Of a stretch of 11,547 nucleotides of DNA, positions 1 through 6,277 are shown piece by piece. A program made the translations under genes and the position numbers. The stretch spans positions 1 to 11,547 of the forward strand of contig CAYZYO010000078.1 of NCBI GenBank assembly GCA_964482585.1, read 5' to 3'. The notes under the pieces are model-generated. The model saw nothing but the letters and a program-made list of their open reading frames with translations, had not been told where the DNA came from and ran no database searches. Source of the DNA: CAYZYO01 sp964482585. Lineage in GTDB: Bacteria > Bacillota > Syntrophomonadia > Syntrophomonadales > Syntrophomonadaceae. Each line of letters opens with the position of its first letter. Positions within the stretch are counted from its first letter, which is position 1.

Positions 1-1002
1 AAGAAAACATTAGATTTAGGAGTACGTTATTCACCTGAATTTAGTTGTATTCCTTTCAAAATACTTCTGGGAACCTATCTTGAAGTTGCTGAAAAGGGAG
101 CTGAAGTGATATTAACTTCAGGAGGTATGGGTCCATGTAGAGCAGGTTATTATTGGGTAATGCATCAATACCTGCTTGAAGAACTGGGAAAAGATCTAAA
201 AGTAATTGCCTTAGAACCACCGCTTTGTGATCTCAAGGATTTTTGGAAAAAACTGAATTGGATAAGGGTTTCTGGAGGACTATCAGTTAAAGAGTTTATT
301 AATATAATAAAGATAACCTGGGAAAAGATTAAAGCCATAGACGATGTTGAAATGCATTCTCATAAAATTCGCCCATATGAGATTAATCGTGGAGATACTA
401 CCAGATCTTTATGGAAAACCTTAAACATGTTGGATAAGGCGGATAGTGTAGACGAAATAAAAGAAGCCAGAAATGAAGGCTTAAAAGCATTAAGTAAAAT
501 ATCTCAAGATATCAGTAAAGAGCCCTTGAAAATTGGGATTATAGGCGAAATTTATGTTGTTCTAGAACCTGCCGCTAATCATTATATTCAGATTATGTTA
601 GGAGAAATGGGAGTCGAGACTGATAGATCAATATATCTCACATCTTATACCCGTAAGAATACTATTGTTAATCTTGAAGGGGATATTTTTCAAGTAGCCA
701 AGCCTTATTTAAATGAGGCGCCAATAGGAGGACATGGAGTAAATAGTATTGGTGAGACTATTTTATATTCCAGACATGGGTTTGATGGAGTAGTTCAGTT
801 AGCACCGTTTGCCTGTATACCAGAGATTGTTGCCAAAAGTATAATTCCAACCGTAAGCAGGGATTTTAATATTCCTGTATTGACTTTATTTATTGATGAA
901 CAGACAGGAAAAGCAGGAGTACAAACACGGCTTGAGGCGTTTGTTGATTTACTAGAAAAAAGGAGAGAAGTAAAACAAAAAGTTGAGAGGTTGGTTATAT
1001 GA
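1..1002 (+). CDS. Acyl-CoA dehydratase activase-related protein (COG3581/2-hydroxyacyl-CoA dehydratase-like), 5' partial
   Basis: The reading frame is open from base 1, so this is the C-terminal 333 residues of a longer protein; the GTG at 106 is an internal valine, not a start. Visible motifs are YSPEFSCIPFK (residues 10-20, Cys16) and a glycine-rich SGGMGPCRAGYY stretch (40-51, Cys46). Conserved cysteines of this kind are typical of the proteins related to the D-component of 2-hydroxyglutaryl-CoA dehydratase, where they are thought to bind an iron-sulfur cluster. A later GGHGVNSIGE stretch also fits the family. The stop overlaps the next gene's ATG by 4 nt (ATGA at 999-1002), which indicates translational coupling with the activase ATPase downstream. 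In this family such pairs are usually annotated from homology only; the substrate is unknown. Family assignment is fairly safe, function is inference. Confidence 0.8.
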   Translation, partial: KKTLDLGVRYSPEFSCIPFKILLGTYLEVAEKGAEVILTSGGMGPCRAGYYWVMHQYLLEELGKDLKVIALEPPLCDLKDFWKKLNWIRVSGGLSVKEFINIIKITWEKIKAIDDVEMHSHKIRPYEINRGDTTRSLWKTLNMLDKADSVDEIKEARNEGLKALSKISQDISKEPLKIGIIGEIYVVLEPAANHYIQIMLGEMGVETDRSIYLTSYTRKNTIVNLEGDIFQVAKPYLNEAPIGGHGVNSIGETILYSRHGFDGVVQLAPFACIPEIVAKSIIPTVSRDFNIPVLTLFIDEQTGKAGVQTRLEAFVDLLEKRREVKQKVERLVI

Positions 1003-1961
1003 TAAAAGGATATTTAGGAGTTGATGTAGGTTCAGTAAGCACTAATATTGTAGTACTTGACAAAACCGGGAAAATTATTATAGGCAAGTATCTTAGAACA
1101 AACGGGAAACCAATTCACGTTGTACAGCAGGGCATATATGAAATAGGGCAGGAACTGAAAAAAGACGTTCAGATTTTAGGAGCAGGAACCACGGGCAGTG
1201 CTAGATTCTTGACGAGTATGATAGTTGGGGCTGATGTAGTAAAGAATGAAATTACTGCTCATGCTATTGCATCATCAAAAGTAGTCCCAGAAGTAAAAAC
1301 CATAATTGAAGTTGGCGGACAAGACTCTAAGATAATAATTATCCGCGATGGAGTGGTAACCGATTTTGCTATGAATACAGTATGTGCAGCAGGAACCGGT
1401 TCTTTTTTAGATCAGCAGGCCAACCGGTTATGTATAGCTATTGAAGATTTTGGAGATTATGCTCTAAAAGCTAGGAATCCGGTAAGAATAGCAGGGCGGT
1501 GTGCGGTATTTGCTGAGTCTGATATGATACATAAACAGCAGTTAGGTTATAATACAGAAGATATTATAGCAGGGCTGTGTGAAGCATTGGTAAGAAACTA
1601 TATGAATAACGTGGGGAAAGGTAAACAAATACTAGCACCGGTTATGTTCCAAGGAGGGGTAGCGGCTAATAAAGGACTTGTAAGGGCTTTTAATAAGTAC
1701 CTGGAAGTGGAAGTTATAGTACCACCCGAGTATGGAGTTATGGGAGCAATAGGAGTAGCATTGCTGGCCAGGGATGTTACCATGAAAAAAGGGAGAACAA
1801 GATTTAAGGGATTTGATATAAAAGAAATCATATTTAAGACTACCAGTTTTGAGTGTCAAGGATGTGCTAATGCTTGTGAAGTAGTACAGTTTTTTGAAAA
1901 TGATAAACTTATTGCCAGATGGGGTGACCGCTGCGGAAAATGGGAACTACAAGCTATCTAA
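999..1961 (+). CDS. Acyl-CoA dehydratase activase, BadF/BadG/HgdC-family ATPase
   Basis: A 320-aa member of the ASKHA-fold ATPases that drive an electron from an iron-sulfur cluster into 2-hydroxyacyl-CoA dehydratases or benzoyl-CoA reductases. Seen in the sequence: phosphate-1 loop GVDVGSVSTN (7-16), GAGTTGSAR (61-69), VGGQDSKIIII (105-115), NTVCAAGTGSF (126-136) with Cys129, GRCAVFAESDM (166-176) with Cys168, and FQGGVAANKG (217-226). Cys129 and Cys168 match the two cysteines per subunit that hold the shared [4Fe-4S] cluster of the HgdC homodimer. A C-terminal extension carries Cys286, Cys289, Cys293 and Cys312, which HgdC itself lacks to my knowledge but which occurs in activases paired with COG3581-type partners. 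The ATG overlaps the upstream stop, implying one operon. No dehydratase subunits of the classical kind are in view, so the physiological substrate cannot be named. Confidence 0.88.
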   Translation: MIKGYLGVDVGSVSTNIVVLDKTGKIIIGKYLRTNGKPIHVVQQGIYEIGQELKKDVQILGAGTTGSARFLTSMIVGADVVKNEITAHAIASSKVVPEVKTIIEVGGQDSKIIIIRDGVVTDFAMNTVCAAGTGSFLDQQANRLCIAIEDFGDYALKARNPVRIAGRCAVFAESDMIHKQQLGYNTEDIIAGLCEALVRNYMNNVGKGKQILAPVMFQGGVAANKGLVRAFNKYLEVEVIVPPEYGVMGAIGVALLARDVTMKKGRTRFKGFDIKEIIFKTTSFECQGCANACEVVQFFENDKLIARWGDRCGKWELQAI

Positions 1962-2063
1962 AAAATAGGATTTCTATCTTTTTGAAACCGCAGAATTTAT
2001 ATATAGTAGTATCTAAGAAGGACTGCTTACTTATAATCCGAAAGCTGCGTAATAATTGCTTAT

Positions 2064-2092
2064 TTGACAATAAAGCAAATCGTTAATATACT
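2064..2092 (+). promoter_or_regulatory. Consensus sigma-A promoter of the tRNA-Sec gene
   Basis: TTGACA (2064-2069), 17-nt spacer, TATACT (2087-2092). The expected start point is near 2099, about 15 nt before the mature tRNA 5' end, so selC is transcribed on its own. The perfect -35 and spacing make this a strong prediction. Confidence 0.8.
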
Positions 2093-2113
2093 AGTTTACG
2101 GAGTTTTTAATTT

Positions 2114-2212
2114 GGAAGCGGATCGGTCCTGGTGGATCGCCTGGACTTCAAATCCAGTTTGAGCGTCAGCGATCCTGGCGTTGGTGAGTTCGATTCTCAC
2201 ACGCTTCCGCCA
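2114..2212 (+). tRNA. selC: tRNA-Sec (anticodon TCA), with encoded CCA
   Basis: A 99-nt tRNA that decodes UGA as selenocysteine. The acceptor 5' strand at 2114-2120 pairs with 2202-2208. The D stem has six pairs (2124-2129 with 2134-2139) and a 4-nt TGGT loop, the long D stem typical of tRNA-Sec. The anticodon stem is 2141-2145 with 2153-2157, with anticodon TCA at 2148-2150. A long variable arm has six pairs (2164-2169 with 2175-2180). The T stem is 2184-2188 with 2196-2200 and its loop begins TTC; discriminator G2209 is followed by CCA. Bacterial tRNA-Sec normally has an eighth acceptor pair, which here would be G2121 with A2201, a mismatch. It is charged with serine and converted to Sec by SelA, then delivered by SelB; neither gene is in the window. 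The Sec-containing selD 2.4 kb downstream needs it. Confidence 0.97.
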
Positions 2213-2228
2213 AAATTACACAAAAGAG

Positions 2229-2259
2229 CACTTTGGTGAATGTCAAAGTGTTTTTTTTT
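2229..2259 (+). terminator. Intrinsic terminator of selC
   Basis: A 7-bp stem CACTTTG (2229-2235) with CAAAGTG (2244-2250), an 8-nt loop and a run of nine T (2251-2259). It lies 17 nt after the tRNA CCA end and closes the single-gene transcription unit. Confidence 0.88.
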
Positions 2260-2271
2260 ACGTTATTTTCA

Positions 2272-2307
2272 TTTATTAGACTTAATAAAATATTTCCCGG
2301 GAAATAT
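2272..2307. repeat. Two adjacent inverted repeats in the selC-cvpA intergenic region
   Basis: TTTATTA (2272-2278) pairs with TAATAAA (2283-2289) across a 4-nt spacer. It is followed without a gap by a perfect 18-bp palindrome centred on CCCGGG (2290-2307). There is no T-run after it, so it is not a terminator. It could be a protein-binding dyad, but it lies about 100 bp upstream of the cvpA promoter and no regulator can be named. The rest of the 1962-2444 gap, apart from selC and the two promoters, shows nothing I can support. Confidence 0.4.
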
Positions 2308-2404
2308 CAACATGATAGGGGTAAATAACAATTATTTATATTATTATTGAGTAAATCATGAGGTCTTTTATCTCAGGTAACTAGCATAATCTAAGAACCC
2401 ACTA

Positions 2405-2413
2405 TGGTATAAT
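2405..2413 (+). promoter_or_regulatory. Extended -10 promoter of cvpA-M18 aminopeptidase unit
   Basis: TGG followed by TATAAT (2408-2413) forms a perfect extended -10 element 32 nt before the cvpA start. No good -35 is seen at 17 nt, which is tolerated when the TGn extension is present. Confidence 0.6.
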
Positions 2414-2444
2414 TAATGGCAGAAAAAATAAAAAGGTGATTATT

Positions 2445-3077
2445 ATGCACTTTAATTTACTTGATTATTTAATTTTGGGCATATTGTTAGTCAGTGCTTT
2501 GGTCGGATTGCGGAAGGGTTTAATTGATGCATTAGGAAGAATAACGGGTATACTGGCAGCGATTGTTATAGCTGTATTATACTATGATAATTGTATATGC
2601 TATCTTGAACAACAGTATGGATTAACTAGTCTATTATCTGATTACATAAGAGAAAAAGCCCCGGTAACAGCATTTTCTACAAATAATGGGGTTATAGGAC
2701 TTTTTAATTCGAGCCAGGACTTTGTAGACACAGCAAATCAATTAGCTTATTTAATTATCCTGATAGGTGTGTTCTTACTCAGTCTAATTATTATAAGTTG
2801 GTTTATTAGATTAATATTTAGCCTTTTAAATAAACTGTTTTCTTGGGGGCCCCTGGGAGGGATAAACAAAATTTTAGGGATGCTGCTTATAGTCGGCAAA
2901 AACCTGGTAATTATTGCTATAATAGCAGGCATTATTCATCCAGCAATACAGACTGCGGCACAAATAGGTTGGGATGGAGCAATAATAGCAAATAAATATA
3001 TGCAGGAATCATATTTATTTGGAGATATTTTAAATATATTTAATATCTGTAAAGATTTATTAGGGATGAATAGGTGA
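2445..3077 (+). CDS. CvpA family membrane protein
   Basis: A 210-aa integral membrane protein. Hydrophobic segments lie at about 5-23, 31-48, 100-125 and 143-165. The N-terminal FNLLDYLILGIL pattern, the GLRKGLI segment after the first helix, and the PLGGINKILG motif (136-145) before the last helix are characteristic of the CvpA/colicin V production family. CvpA is needed for colicin V production in E. coli; in Firmicutes the molecular role is not settled. The ATG at 2445 was chosen over the in-frame GTG at 2436 because AAAAGGTG (2431-2438) overlaps that GTG and sits 6 nt before the ATG. The extended -10 promoter just upstream and the 51-nt gap to the aminopeptidase gene suggest a two-gene unit. 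No sequence oddities. Confidence 0.82.
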   Translation: MHFNLLDYLILGILLVSALVGLRKGLIDALGRITGILAAIVIAVLYYDNCICYLEQQYGLTSLLSDYIREKAPVTAFSTNNGVIGLFNSSQDFVDTANQLAYLIILIGVFLLSLIIISWFIRLIFSLLNKLFSWGPLGGINKILGMLLIVGKNLVIIAIIAGIIHPAIQTAAQIGWDGAIIANKYMQESYLFGDILNIFNICKDLLGMNR

Positions 3078-3128
3078 TGGTGGTAAAAGGAAAAGATATT
3101 TTAAATGTTAAAAGGGAGGAATAAATAG

Positions 3129-4514
3129 ATGACAGATAACAAAAATGATATAAGCCGTAATGCCTGGGCAAAGATGGAAGAGGACTCAATAAATGAGAGC
3201 AACAATATTAATCAAGAATACCTCCATTTTTTAAACCGGGTTAAAACAGAACGGGAAGCGGTAGAATATATTTCTTCTATCGCAGTTAAGCAGGGATTTG
3301 TCAGCATGGACACGATTGATATGGTCAAATCAGGGCAAAAAATAGTATTAAAACAAAAAAATAAAGTTTGTGCACTAATTGTAATCGGGACCCAACCGCT
3401 TATAGATGGAGTTAATATGGTGGTTTCTCATATCGATTCTCCTAGAATTGATTTAAAAGCCAGGCCAGTTTATGAGGCTGATAATTTGGCACTATTTAAA
3501 ACTCATTATTATGGGGGTATAAAAAAGTATCAATGGACAGCATTACCACTAGCATTACATGGGGTAGTGGTTAAGAAAAATGGTCATATAATAAACATAC
3601 GTATAGGAGAAAAAGAAGAGGAATTTGTATTTACAATAGCCGATCTTTTACCACATCTGGCAAAGAATCAGATGGAAAAGAAAATGTCCGAGGCAATAAA
3701 GGGAGAAGATTTAAATGTACTTATAGGAAGCCAACCACTTAAAGGGGTTGAAAATGAGCCAGTAAAAAAACACATCCTAAAAATTTTAAAGGAGAAATAC
3801 AGTATTGAAGAAGATGATTTTACAAGTGCAGAATTAGAATTAGTTCCTGCTTTTAAGGCCAGAGAAGTCGGTTTTGACCAGAGTATGATAGGTGCTTATG
3901 GACAGGATGACAGAGTAAGTGCTTATACTTCTTTAAGGGCAATTTTGGATATTGAGCAGCCAACGAAAACCGCGGTATGTCTTTTCGTGGATAAGGAGGA
4001 AATAGGAAGTACTGGAAACACCGGATTACAGTCGTTAATAATTGAAAATCTTATAGTAGAGATCCTTCATAAAACTGGACAAGGTGATTATTATAGTGTT
4101 CGCAAGTGCTTGTTAAATTCTAGTGCTTTATCAGCAGATGTAAATGCTGCTGTTGACCCGACTTATTCAGAGGTATTTGAGAAAATGAATTGCAGCTTAT
4201 TATCTAATGGAGTAGTACTAACAAAATTCACCGGATCCAGGGGGAAAGTTGAATCAAATGATGCTAACCCGGAGTTTATTGGGAAAATTAGGCAGCTATT
4301 TGATAGTAATGAAGTAACCTGGCAGATAGGTGAACTGGGAAAAGTAGATATCGGAGGTGGCGGTACTGTAGCCCAGTATTTAGCCCGGTATGGCATAGAA
4401 GTAGTAGACTGTGGAGTAGCAGTTCTCGGAATGCATTCGCCATTTGAGGTAGTAAGCAAAGCAGATGTATATATGGCATACAAGGCTTATAAAGCCTTTT
4501 TGCAATTATATTAA
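3129..4514 (+). CDS. M18 family aminopeptidase (probable aminopeptidase 1)
   Basis: A 461-aa cytosolic dinuclear-zinc aminopeptidase of the M18 family (relatives: yeast aminopeptidase I, LAP4/ApeA), which removes N-terminal residues from peptides and helps recycle amino acids. The metal ligands expected for the family are visible in order: His101 in SHIDSPR, Asp260 in YGQDDR, Glu290/Glu291 in DKEEIGS, Asp337 in SADVNAA, and His436 in GMHSPFE. YGQDDRVSAY and GMHSPFE are strong family signatures. The length fits the bacterial aminopeptidase 1 form, with an insertion domain between about residues 110 and 240. The ATG at 3129 follows GGGAGGA at a suitable distance. The last codons, which encode AYKAYKAF, contain a terminator-like hairpin (4482-4501) before the stop. 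It follows cvpA closely and is probably cotranscribed with it; no functional link between the two is known to me. Confidence 0.93.
   Translation: MTDNKNDISRNAWAKMEEDSINESNNINQEYLHFLNRVKTEREAVEYISSIAVKQGFVSMDTIDMVKSGQKIVLKQKNKVCALIVIGTQPLIDGVNMVVSHIDSPRIDLKARPVYEADNLALFKTHYYGGIKKYQWTALPLALHGVVVKKNGHIINIRIGEKEEEFVFTIADLLPHLAKNQMEKKMSEAIKGEDLNVLIGSQPLKGVENEPVKKHILKILKEKYSIEEDDFTSAELELVPAFKAREVGFDQSMIGAYGQDDRVSAYTSLRAILDIEQPTKTAVCLFVDKEEIGSTGNTGLQSLIIENLIVEILHKTGQGDYYSVRKCLLNSSALSADVNAAVDPTYSEVFEKMNCSLLSNGVVLTKFTGSRGKVESNDANPEFIGKIRQLFDSNEVTWQIGELGKVDIGGGGTVAQYLARYGIEVVDCGVAVLGMHSPFEVVSKADVYMAYKAYKAFLQLY
4482..4501 (+). terminator. Terminator-like hairpin inside the 3' end of the M18 gene
   Basis: AAGGCTT (4482-4488) pairs with AAGCCTT (4492-4498) around an ATA loop, and five T end the element at 4501. 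It lies 11 nt before the TAA stop. No other terminator is present before the selD promoter, so this may be the end signal of the cvpA-M18 unit, although part of the stem is A-T and the T-run is short. Confidence 0.45.
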
Positions 4515-4548
4515 ACTTACTACTTTAGAAAATATTTGGGGGAATATG

Positions 4549-4557
4549 TGGTATAAT
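4549..4557 (+). promoter_or_regulatory. Extended -10 promoter of selD
   Basis: TGG followed by TATAAT (4552-4557), the same nine bases as the cvpA promoter core. It lies 53 nt upstream of the selD ATG at 4611. No convincing -35 box. It gives selD its own transcript, separate from selC. Confidence 0.6.
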
Positions 4558-4610
4558 AATTAGTAATGCAAATAATTTTGTCTGGTAATAATAAAAACTT
4601 GGAGGAGCCC

Positions 4611-5651
4611 ATGAATAAAGTCAGGTTAACCCAGATGGTTAGAGCCGCAGGGTGAGCAGCAAAAATGGGGCCGGGGGTCCTTGAAGAAATATTGCAGGAT
4701 TTTAATGTACCTAAACATCCCGATTTACTAGTAGGAATTGAAACCAGGGATGATGCCGGGGTATTTAGATTAAACGAGGAATTAGCTCTAATACAAACAA
4801 TAGACTTTTTTACTCCCATGGTAGATGATCCATTTGTTTTTGGACAGATAGCTGCAGCTAATGCTATTAATGATGTCTATGCAATGGGGGGAAAACCTCT
4901 CCTGGCAATGAACCTGGTCTGTTATCCTCAATGCGGAGATATGAATGTTTTGCGACAGATACTTGGGGGAGGGCTGACAAAAATTAAAGAAGCGGGAGCA
5001 TTACTAGTAGGTGGACATACAGTCGATGATAATGAGCCCAAGTATGGCCTTTCAGTAAGCGGGCTGGTTCATCCCGAAAAAGTGATTGACAATAGTGGTG
5101 CATGTAAAGGGGATTTGTTATTTTTAACTAAACCTCTGGGAAATGGGATAATATCTACTGCAATTAAAGCAGAGATGGCTTCGCGGGAATCTTACGATGA
5201 GGCTATTAAATGGATGTCAATGCTTAATAGAGAAGCATGTGAGGTTATGCAGGAAGTAGGTATCAATGCAGCAACTGACATTACGGGTTTCGGGTTGGTC
5301 GGGCATTTATATGAAATGGCTAAAGGAAGCAATGTTCAGGTTGAAATCTATGCAGATAAAGTAAGATTTATGACAGGGGCTTTAGAATATGCTGACCTGG
5401 GTCTAATTCCTGGTGGGGCGTATTCCAATCGTAATTATCTGGTTGAAAAGATTAATTATGTAGAAGAAATTGATACTACCTTAAGCGACCTTCTATTTTC
5501 ACCGGAAACAGCAGGAGGGTTATTGATCTCGGTAAACGAAAGTAAAGCCCATGACTTAATAAAAGCTATGGAAAACAGAAAAAGCACCTGTTTTATGATA
5601 GGAAGGGTACTAAGTGATAATAAAAAGGGAATTATAATTAAAAAAATATAG
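4611..5651 (+). CDS. selD: Selenide, water dikinase SelD, selenocysteine-containing (in-frame TGA at 4653-4655)
   Basis: SelD makes selenophosphate from selenide and ATP, the selenium donor for tRNA-Sec. The full gene starts at ATG 4611, behind GGAGGAG (4601-4607), and encodes 346 residues if TGA 4653-4655 is read as Sec15. The N-terminus then reads LTQMVRAAG-U-AAKMGPG, matching the SelD active-site loop where Cys or Sec and a nearby Lys (here Lys18) are catalytic. Other expected residues are present: Asp48 in DDAGVF, Asp65 in TIDFF, Asp88 in AINDVYAMGG, GGHTVDD (about 134-140) and Asp223 in TDITGFGLVGH. Starting at ATG 4665 would delete the active site, so that start is wrong. Sec-containing SelD is a known variant. 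The tRNA-Sec gene in the same window supports readthrough. DUF951 follows by 45 nt and is probably in the same operon. Confidence 0.95.
4653..4683 (+). promoter_or_regulatory. Candidate bacterial SECIS element after the selD TGA
   Basis: Bacterial SECIS hairpins lie directly 3' of the UGA, with a bulged U in the stem and a G-rich apical loop. Here A4664-A4665 can pair with T4681-T4682, T4666 is bulged, G4667-G4669 pair with T4678-C4680, and the loop is G-rich. The bulged U and spacing fit, but the stem is short and I folded it by eye. Confidence 0.4.
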
Positions 5652-5696
5652 ATGTTATTTAACATATTTGTAAAGTTGAAGGAAGGGGGAATGTAT

Positions 5697-5885
5697 ATGG
5701 AGCGAAAAAAATTCCAAATGGGGGATATTGTGAAAATGAAAAAACAGCATCCCTGTGGCAGCTATCATTGGAAGATTATTCGTATGGGAGCAGACATTAA
5801 AATAAAATGTCAAGGTTGTGGTAGAATAGTAATGCTTCCCCGCCTACAATTTGAAAAACGAATGGTTAAGGTTGAAGGAGAATAG
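5697..5885 (+). CDS. DUF951 family protein
   Basis: A 62-aa basic protein of the DUF951 family (COG4481; YyzM in B. subtilis, from memory), common in Firmicutes near the rpsF region; function unknown. The N-terminal FQMGDIVKMKKQHPCGSYHW is characteristic, with Cys20, His24, Cys38 and Cys41 (CQGCGR) arranged like a small zinc ribbon, so zinc binding and possibly nucleic-acid binding are plausible but inferred. The start was placed at ATG 5697 because GGAAGGGGG (5681-5689) is 7 nt upstream of it. The in-frame ATG at 5691 is too close to that site, and the ATG at 5652 has no ribosome binding site and would add an unlikely leader. It follows selD by 45 nt and is probably cotranscribed. Confidence 0.85.
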   Translation: MERKKFQMGDIVKMKKQHPCGSYHWKIIRMGADIKIKCQGCGRIVMLPRLQFEKRMVKVEGE

Positions 5886-5894
5886 ATAACAAAA

Positions 5895-5939
5895 GTTCCC
5901 CCTGGCACATATAATACAGTATAAATATCCAGGGGGGAT
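5895..5939 (+). promoter_or_regulatory. Long-loop hairpin covering the ribosome binding site of the 71-aa gene
   Basis: CCCCCTGG (5898-5905) is complementary to CCAGGGGG (5929-5936), and wobble or A-T pairs can extend the stem to 5895-5939. The 23-nt loop is A+T-rich and contains TATAAT (5910-5915). The 3' arm is the only Shine-Dalgarno-like sequence (AGGGGGG, 5931-5937) before ATG 5945. There is no T-run, so it is not a terminator. Read-through RNA from selD would mask the site; RNA starting inside the loop would not. The -35 region is poor, so an internal promoter is uncertain. Confidence 0.5.
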
Positions 5940-5944
5940 GGGGC

Positions 5945-6160
5945 ATGCACTTAAAGGCTATATCCAAAAAGGGTTTTGCTACAGGGGATTTAGTCACGGT
6001 AAATAGTATGCTAAACAATGAGCGGTTTTGTATAATAGGTTTTAAAAGTGATGACAATATTGAACCAATTGCAGTATTAAAGGCATTATTTAATGATACT
6101 TATATTATCGAAAAACCGGTATCAGAACTAAAAAGTCTGCTAATTAAAGGCCTTTTATAA
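5945..6160 (+). CDS. Hypothetical small protein (71 aa)
   Basis: I do not recognise this protein. It has 71 residues, no cysteine pair, no signal peptide and no membrane segment. Its first third (GFATGDLVTVNSMLNNERF) reads like a short beta-rich fold, then comes IEPIAVLKALFNDTYIIEK and a C-terminal helix-like VSELKSLLIKGLL. The AGGGGGG at 5931-5937 is 7 nt before ATG 5945, which supports translation, although that site lies in a hairpin arm. The gene lies 59 nt after DUF951 and ends just before the rpsF promoter. GFATGDLVTV is loosely like FQMGDIVKM of the DUF951 neighbour, which may be chance. It is likely a real gene because the frame fills the gap and has a good ribosome binding site. Confidence 0.6.
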   Translation: MHLKAISKKGFATGDLVTVNSMLNNERFCIIGFKSDDNIEPIAVLKALFNDTYIIEKPVSELKSLLIKGLL

Positions 6161-6171
6161 CGAGATAGCTC

Positions 6172-6200
6172 TTGCATCAATTTGGTAATATTGATATAAT
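6172..6200 (+). promoter_or_regulatory. Promoter of rpsF-ssb-rpsR
   Basis: TTGCAT (6172-6177), 17-nt spacer, TATAAT (6195-6200), with TG at 6192-6193 making it an extended -10 as well. The predicted start near 6207 lies just before the structured leader. Confidence 0.82.
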
Positions 6201-6206
6201 CAATTG

Positions 6207-6277
6207 AAGTCCCTGCTCCGATTATAATCGGAGCCATTACCCATTTGGGGGTTAGTCCGCAGGGAGGAGGTGTAACG
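6207..6277 (+). promoter_or_regulatory. rpsF 5' leader, likely S6:S18 autoregulatory RNA
   Basis: TCCCTGC (6210-6216) pairs with GCAGGGA (6259-6265) to close a structure. Inside are a strong hairpin TCCGAT/ATCGGA (6217-6232) and a second one ACCC/GGGT (6239-6252). A TAGTCCG segment with the CCG box (6257-6259) lies at the closing stem, right before the ribosome binding site AGGAGG (6265-6270). Rfam-type rpsF leaders that bind the S6:S18 dimer carry a conserved CCG next to such a stem, mimicking the 16S rRNA site. Both S6 and S18 are encoded in this operon. The pairings are seen directly; ligand binding is inferred. Confidence 0.65.

Noticed and set aside
1962..1986. Hairpin ATAG/CTAT with T-run after the activase gene as a terminator
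   Set aside because: The stem is only four A/T-rich pairs with a bulge before the T-run, too weak to claim.
3075..3086. TGA of cvpA as a second selenocysteine codon
   Set aside because: Only two codons follow before TAA and no family member extends there.
4163..4483. Minus-strand open frame of 106 codons inside the aminopeptidase gene
   Set aside because: It is wholly inside a gene with intact catalytic motifs and has proline/serine-rich composition typical of antisense frames.
4665..5651. SelD starting at ATG 4665
   Set aside because: It lacks the catalytic Sec/Cys loop and has no ribosome binding site of its own; the ATG at 4611 with GGAGGAG fits the family once TGA is read as Sec.
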